From positions 24,137,456-24,201,455 of the forward strand of contig CM049318.1 of assembly GCA_026874595.1 (NCBI GenBank): a stretch of 64,000 nt of DNA, in the 5' to 3' direction. The stretch comes from Sipunculus nudus (Eukaryota; Annelida; Sipuncula; Golfingiida; Sipunculidae). The notes under the pieces are model-generated. The model saw only the letters and a list, made by a program, of their open reading frames with translations, was not told where the DNA came from and ran no database searches. This document shows positions 58,571-64,000 of this stretch, piece after piece. The first letter of the stretch is position 1, and each line of letters starts with the position of its first letter. A program made the position numbers and the translations under genes.

Positions 58571-59756
58571 AAACGTTTCTTTCATGCGTTTATCCTGACG
58601 AATACAATTTCCCTAGTCTAAACAGTAAAATCACGAGCCCCCCACCTCTGTACTGGTGACCTATGAACTCATGACTTGAGCGTTTTGCCTCTGCTAGTGA
58701 ACAATAGACTGCATTTTCAAACGGGGGGGGGGGGGGGGGGGGGGTTGAGTCGACCGAATTACAAAAAGCGCCCACTCGACCAGAACGGTAAAACAAACGA
58801 GTGCCGGTGTACCAATGGCTCAGTGCACAATTTTGTTTTGGGAAATTTTAACGCATCAGAAGTAGCTATTTACCCTAAATATGTTTTCTGCTCAGAAACG
58901 ATTGAAATGATAGAAATGTTACTTTTCAAACATTTCGTAGTGTTCCGTTTCCATAAGTACTTGTATAAATTTCTAAGCGTCCCGCACCCACTAGTATTTA
59001 TAAAAAAAAGATAGTACAATATAACAATGATAAGAATATAAATATATGTGGGGAATCACATTTCAGTACAAAAAGGGTTAACGGAACCAAAAGTGTTTAC
59101 GTTGAGGCAAGTAAAATCTCTATTTATCGTATACCTTTCACAAAATTTCAACATTTGATTATTTATTTTAAAACCTTTCCGCTTGAGCTTACACGCGGAC
59201 CCCCAAAGAGTTAAAATCTAACGCTTCCTGATTCTTCAAGCTTTGAATCTCAACGTTGTTTTCTTCACTGTCTCTTCATTCAAAAAGTACATTAATCAAG
59301 CCAATAAGTGAAGCAATAATTGAGTAAAGGACCTCGTTAAACGCGTCATGCCGAGTGACTAATTAACTCTGTCCTTGTTTGTTTGTCATTCATTGACCCA
59401 AAGGTTAACGCGCTGGTAATAACACCATTCACAGAGAGCCAAGTCAAACTGTTAATCACTTCATTCGTAACGGGCAGAAAGAGGTGCAAGCATTTCACCT
59501 TGCACGCAATGGGGTAAAAATGTCCGATTCTTTGTCAGTGTAATTTGTGAACACTATCGGGAGACTTCTATTACGAATGAGAAACAGCTAACACGTGGGG
59601 GTTTACAGATTCACTGAATTAAGCGATCTTCCTGACAAGAAAACGTTTTACAGAACACCTAAATAGAGGAGTTAGAACTGTCAGTAAAGTGATAACTGTC
59701 ACGGATAAGAAATGGACTGTCTGATTCAGCCCATCAGCATCAATGATATACATAGG
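58571..59756. other. Intergenic stretch with a long poly(G) run
   Basis: A G run of about 23 lies at 58722-58744 within a CAAACGGGG context. No gene recognised; the 112-codon frame crossing the G run is an artefact of it. Confidence 0.5.
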
Positions 59757-60655
59757 GAGAAGAATAAATATGGTTATCGATGCCTCTGAGAAGAAATAAT
59801 ATAGTTATCGATGGCTCTGAGAAGAAATAATATAGTTATCAATGGCTCTGACAAGGTTTAATATAGTTATCGATGTTCCGACAAGAATTAATATAGTTGT
59901 CGATGGCTCTGACAAGAATTAATATAGTTATCGATGGCTCTGACAAGAATTAATTTAGTTTTCGATGCCTCTGACAAGAATAAATAAAATTGTCGATGGC
60001 TTTGACATGAGTTAATATAGTTGTCGATGGCTCTGACAAGAATTAATTTAGTTTTCGATGGCCCTGACAAGAATCGATATAGTTACCGATGGCTCTGACA
60101 AGAATTAATATAGTTGTCCATGGTTCGGACAAGAGTGAATAAAGTTATCGATGGCTCTGACAAAAGTTTAAAAAGTTATCGATGACTATGCAAGAATTAA
60201 AATAGCTGTCGATGGCTCTGACAAGAATTGATATAGTTGTTGATGCCTCTGATAAGAATTAATACTGATTTCGATGGCTCTGACAGAATAAAAATAGTTA
60301 TCGATGGCTCTGACAAGAATTGATATAGTTGTCGATGGCTCTGACAAGAATTATAAAATTTATTGATGGCTCTGACAAGAGGTAATTTAGTTATCGATTG
60401 CTCTTACAAGAATTAATATAGTTGTCGATGGCTCTGACAAGAATTAATATAGTTGTCGATGGCTCTGACAAGAGTTAATATAGTTATCGATGGCTCTGAC
60501 CAGAGTTAAGAAAGTTATCGATAGCTGTGCCAAAAGTTAATGTAGTTGTCCATGGCTCTGACAAGAATTAATTTAATTGTCAATGGCCCTGACAACGATT
60601 AATATAGTTATCGATGGCTCTGACAAGAATCAATACCATCATAAATGGTTCTTAA
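59757..60655. repeat. 31-bp minisatellite, roughly 29 diverged copies
   Basis: The unit is TTATCGATGGCTCTGACAAG followed by AATTAATATAG, with starts spaced mostly 31 bp (for example 59778, 59809, 59840, 59871). Copies differ by point changes and 1-nt indels, so frames are not kept. Each unit carries a TATCGAT or TGTCGAT core. Confidence 0.95.
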
Positions 60656-61738
60656 AAGAAACCTTGCGCTTTTTGAACAGTAGTCCTGACAAGGTTCCGT
60701 AAGACTGAGGATGCCCGTGACAAAAATTTATGCGGTGTCGATGGATCATACAGGAGGCGTTATCAATACACAATAGTAATTTAACGAATCATTAAATCAT
60801 GGCGTATTTTTGGGATAAGATGCTGCCAGAGACTTTTTTTACCAATTTTAAAGAGCCTTTCACCATAAATATACCATTTTTAGCGAATATTTCCTAGTCA
60901 TAATCAACAGTCACGTTTCTGCTAAAAAAACAGCATTAATCTTATAACAATCAAGGTTTATCTTAATGTAAAGTGCAGCTAAGACAATTATTTTTTAATT
61001 TCCATTTGAACGATATCCTGTAAAACACACTGATTTGGAAAATTTTCTGTGCACGAGATTACGCTAATGTTCTTTGTGCAAGGATCACCTCGGCAACGGT
61101 AAATATGATATATAATCGAATAAATTATTATAACATAAATGCTAAAATTACCTTCTTAAGAAATGGTCTGTATGTACATATCTGTACATCAACATTTGCT
61201 CATATAAGAACAAATTCATTCTTCTAATCAGGTATGTCTTTGATGGCTTTCTGTTGAAAATAGAGAGTCTCATCTCACAGTTGCTGCTTACCTCTAGTTA
61301 CATCAGTCGCAATCTAAATAGATTCTTTGAAGAATAATGTGATAGTGGATTTATTAATACAAAAAGTCCTATCTGTCACTTGCTGTCATTCCACCACATC
61401 AGGGATGACATTCAAGAACACCCATAACTGAGATTTAAAAGAAAGTATTTGGCTCATAAAATGAGATGTCATATTCTGAGTGAAGTCACGTCAGAGATAA
61501 CATCTTGATGTCTTTAATGAAAACAGATTCGAGATCACAATCAGAAAACATGTCTTTAAAAGATCAATATCTGACCGGTTCAGACAAATCTTCTCGAAAA
61601 ACTTATGACAGCCAATAATTCTATCGTTTTGAAACAAGCTTTCCTCGCCAAAATTTTAATTTGATTTCCGAATGTGTTTTCAGACTATCTGCAGGAATAT
61701 TTTTTTCTTAATTTTTATTTTATTGTCTAAATGATACC
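60656..61738. other. AT-rich stretch, no gene recognised
   Basis: Nothing recognised. Confidence 0.5.
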
Positions 61739-61746
61739 GCTACCAA

Positions 61747-62306
61747 TAGTGGTGGGAGTCGGCTCTCTTTTAATAATCGATCATCAGTTTGAGCAAACCG
61801 ATCGATGATCGATTAATAATCGGTTCAGGCAAATATAAAGAAAAACCTGCCGTTATCTGTGAAACTGTAACCAAACGCAACAAAAGAAGTTATTGCCTTT
61901 TTTATATTTTCCTATTATTGGTAAAATTTGCTTTTAAAAGTTTAATTTTAATTATTTATAATAATCAAGAATTAAACCACAATCCGGGACATCGACTTGC
62001 TGCATAGACCCCGATAATTTATGGAACATTTTAACGCCATACAGCCCATATTGCGCGATGTAAATCTCGTTACAAAACTTCCCGCTTATTCTGCAGATGC
62101 CTGCCAGTTCACAGAAGGTTTATTACGTCCTCCATTCTCGCATCTACCGTGGTAAACTCAGTTACATACGGAAGTTATTTGGCAACAAAGATTCATTATT
62201 ATTATTGATTATGATGTAATCGATAGTTGCCTTTCGTAATCGAGCGCTTGAACGTGGCAGCAAACCGACTGACTTTCGATAAAACTCGATGATCGGCCCA
62301 CCACTG
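61747..62306. mobile_element. Non-autonomous hAT element with 8-bp target duplication
   Basis: The left end is TAGTGGTGGGAGTCGGC. The right end reverse-complements to CAGTGGTGGGCCGATCATCG. The flanks GCTACCAA (61739-61746) and GCTACCAG (62307-62314) agree at 7 of 8 positions, the size expected for hAT. The 560-bp interior has no transposase. Subterminal regions are rich in ATCGATGATCG-type palindromes (about 61770-61835). Confidence 0.82.
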
Positions 62307-62397
62307 GCTACCAGGGATATTCAGTTATCGCCTGTATTTGATTTTTATTTGGTTTGTCTATACCACAAAAAAGTTTCGATCTCCGGGTAGGCTATGA

Positions 62398-62470
62398 AAG
62401 TCGGCTGTAGTGGCCCGCCCATGGCCGGTTTTCTCCGGGTTCTCCGGTTTCCTCCGCCTCTAGACACTAC
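62398..62470 (+). repeat. GC-rich dispersed-repeat fragment with TTCTCCGGGTTCTCCGG
   Basis: GGCCGGTTTTCTCCGGGTTC and TCCGGTTTCCTCCGCC resemble a motif I have seen scattered in many animal genomes, usually in repeats. Ends and class are unknown. Confidence 0.35.
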
Positions 62471-63766
62471 CGAACGCCACCACCTGAGCCATGCAGAGTG
62501 CCTAGATTTTTGTTATAATAACTATTTGTATAATCCATGTAAAATAAATATGTTAATATATCAGGTAGCGGTTGGACATGGCCCAGCAAATTATATATTT
62601 GCGTGGATCTGATAAAAGGGAGATGTCAAACGTTTAAATAATTTTGTTGAGTACTGAAGTTAGTACTGTTCAGGTTATCATCCAGCAAGTGATACATGGA
62701 AATCAGAGGCTCCGAGAAAAAAATACGGTTGATCAGATCAGCATGCCTAAAGTGTAAAACATTGTTTGGATAACATAGATTTCTCACAATCATGGGTCTT
62801 GTTTCAAGGGGACTAGGGGGGCATATTCCTTTATTCTTTGAGGGATTAGAGACAAAGTACCTATTCTCCAAGTCACGCTTGAAAGAAACAAAAAGAAAAG
62901 TTTTGAATATCAAGTTATGAAATCCATCAGTTTATAGTTTCGTCAAGTTTTCACACTAACTATTTAATTATTGAGACAATTGAAAATGGTGCATGTTCCA
63001 ATAGATTTACTTTGTTGTGATAGTCCAAATTTAAATCAAATATAAATTATAAATGATGTAATGCTGAAAAATGAGCAAAACTTATTTTTCGTCCTATGAA
63101 AATATTCTTTCGTTATATGGGATGGAAGTGAAAATATATGATATTCTGGGAGGGGATGGGTTTTGTTCCTGTTTGGCGGGGGGGGGGGGGCGATTCTGAA
63201 CAAGTGTCCTTATTTCGGGAGCGGCTCGGGGGGGGGGGGGGTTCTGTCGCTATTCCATTGGAATGTCCTCTTACTATTTCCAAGCAAACACTATGCGTTG
63301 GAATAAAAATATACTGACCAACGTTAGAATCCATTTGTCCGTTAGTATAGTGTAATGATACCAGATGGCGCTTTAATTCACACTTGCCGGTCTGATCCAA
63401 ATTTCAACACAGATGATTTATCAAGGTAATATCAGGTCTATCATCAGCCCCAAACAGATATTGTCCATTGCTTAGAGACTGAGTGTGATCCCACTTAACC
63501 TGACAAGATATTCATTCACAAGACCATATGCTATGGTGAATTAGTTATCTCATAAAACACAATAATGGAAGCAGGCGTCTGGGATGGTCAGGATAGTCTT
63601 AGGAAGTACTTTCAAGCGGAATCAAGTTTATATTTTAAATTTAAATTTAAATTCAGAGTGTTTTTTTAATTCTTTATCCAATTTTATTTTCTACATTAAA
63701 TTTTTTGTTATGATTGTCCTGTAGGCTATTCGGAACAGGGAGAAATACAAGTACAAACAGTTTTTG
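62471..63766. other. Intergenic stretch with two poly(G) runs
   Basis: G runs at about 63178-63190 and 63229-63241. A CCAGATGGCGCT motif near 63361 is a weak CTCF-like match. No gene recognised. Confidence 0.5.
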
Positions 63767-63932
63767 CACTCTAAGAAAGAAGGGTTCCAACTAAAACCCA
63801 AAAGGTTCTTCAGTGTACATTGGTGGGGGAACCTTTTAAGGTTCCAGCAAGAACCATGAAATGCCGTTCTTTTTCGAACCTTTCGGAGGTTCTTAATGGA
63901 ACCTATAAGGTTTACACTTAATTTATAGAGTA
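63767..63932. mobile_element. Small MITE built of AAGGTTC/GAACCTT repeats
   Basis: Ends CACTCTAAGAAAG and, reverse-complemented, TACTCTATAAATT are weakly inverted. Inside are AAAAGGTTCTTCAG, GGGGAACCTTTTAAGGTTCC, GCAAGAACC and CGAACCTTTCGGAGGTTC, forming several local palindromes. Elements of this look are common in animal genomes. Confidence 0.5.
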
Positions 63933-64000
63933 TTAAAACTAGTTGTGGCAGTGAAGAACTCTGCGCCATGCAACCAACCAATTAAATCATTATGAGCAAA

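Noticed and set aside
59888-60070. Repeated ILVRAIDNYIN-like minus-strand frame
   Set aside because: It is a by-product of the 31-bp minisatellite, whose unit is not a multiple of three.
59757-60655. CRISPR-like array
   Set aside because: Units are contiguous and diverged, with no unique spacers, in an animal-type genome. It is a minisatellite.

Overview
This looks like intergenic or intronic DNA from an AT-rich animal genome, most likely a marine invertebrate such as a mollusc. That assignment is inference, based on the transposon content: L2/CR1-type LINE 3' ends, a Penelope-like remnant, a miniature LTR element with a proline-tRNA-type primer site, tRNA-derived SINE heads, hAT/Harbinger/TTAA-type elements and many long (TA)n tracts. 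I see no operons, no bacterial genes and no convincing intact protein-coding gene. Most long open frames are products of tandem repeats or of (TA)n.

Layout. 1-11361: AT-rich sequence with (TA)n arrays, a cluster of CCAAT boxes near 4.0 kb and a slightly CpG-richer patch near 10 kb. 11362-16939: a 5.6 kb minisatellite of a 33-bp unit, organised into head-to-tail higher-order blocks of about 1.6 kb and open in several frames. On the minus strand it reads as an 11-residue repeat whose variation is conservative (K/R, M/L/V), but stops and frameshifts break it. 17-22 kb: sparse sequence, then a hAT-like element and a TRIM-like LTR element carrying a tRNA-like module.

22.3-48.5 kb: the largest structure is an old, head-to-tail segmental duplication. 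Copy A (about 22345-33125) and copy B (about 33228-48495) align in order through many anchor blocks. Each copy has its own insertions, so each serves as a partial empty-site control for the other. A-only: a long-TIR MITE with CRE motifs, a 153-bp satellite, a hAT MITE and a Penelope-like remnant. B-only: a SINE, a GGCTGA-TIR MITE, a Penelope-type tail, a Harbinger-like element with a transposase remnant, a second SINE-like segment and a LINE reverse-transcriptase fragment. A 117-nt open frame (38 codons plus stop) is retained without indels in both copies and is the only plausible conserved exon.

48.5-64 kb: a TTAA-flanked MITE family (two full copies, two fragments), two LINE 3' ends, a 160-bp palindrome, a dispersed repeat with nuclear-receptor DR1, CTCF-like and RFX-like motifs and a 3' hairpin, a 31-bp minisatellite, and a non-autonomous hAT element with a near-perfect 8-bp target duplication.

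The elements do not form a pathway. The window is best read as a repeat-rich locus shaped by duplication and transposition. All calls are by eye; no alignment or database search was run.
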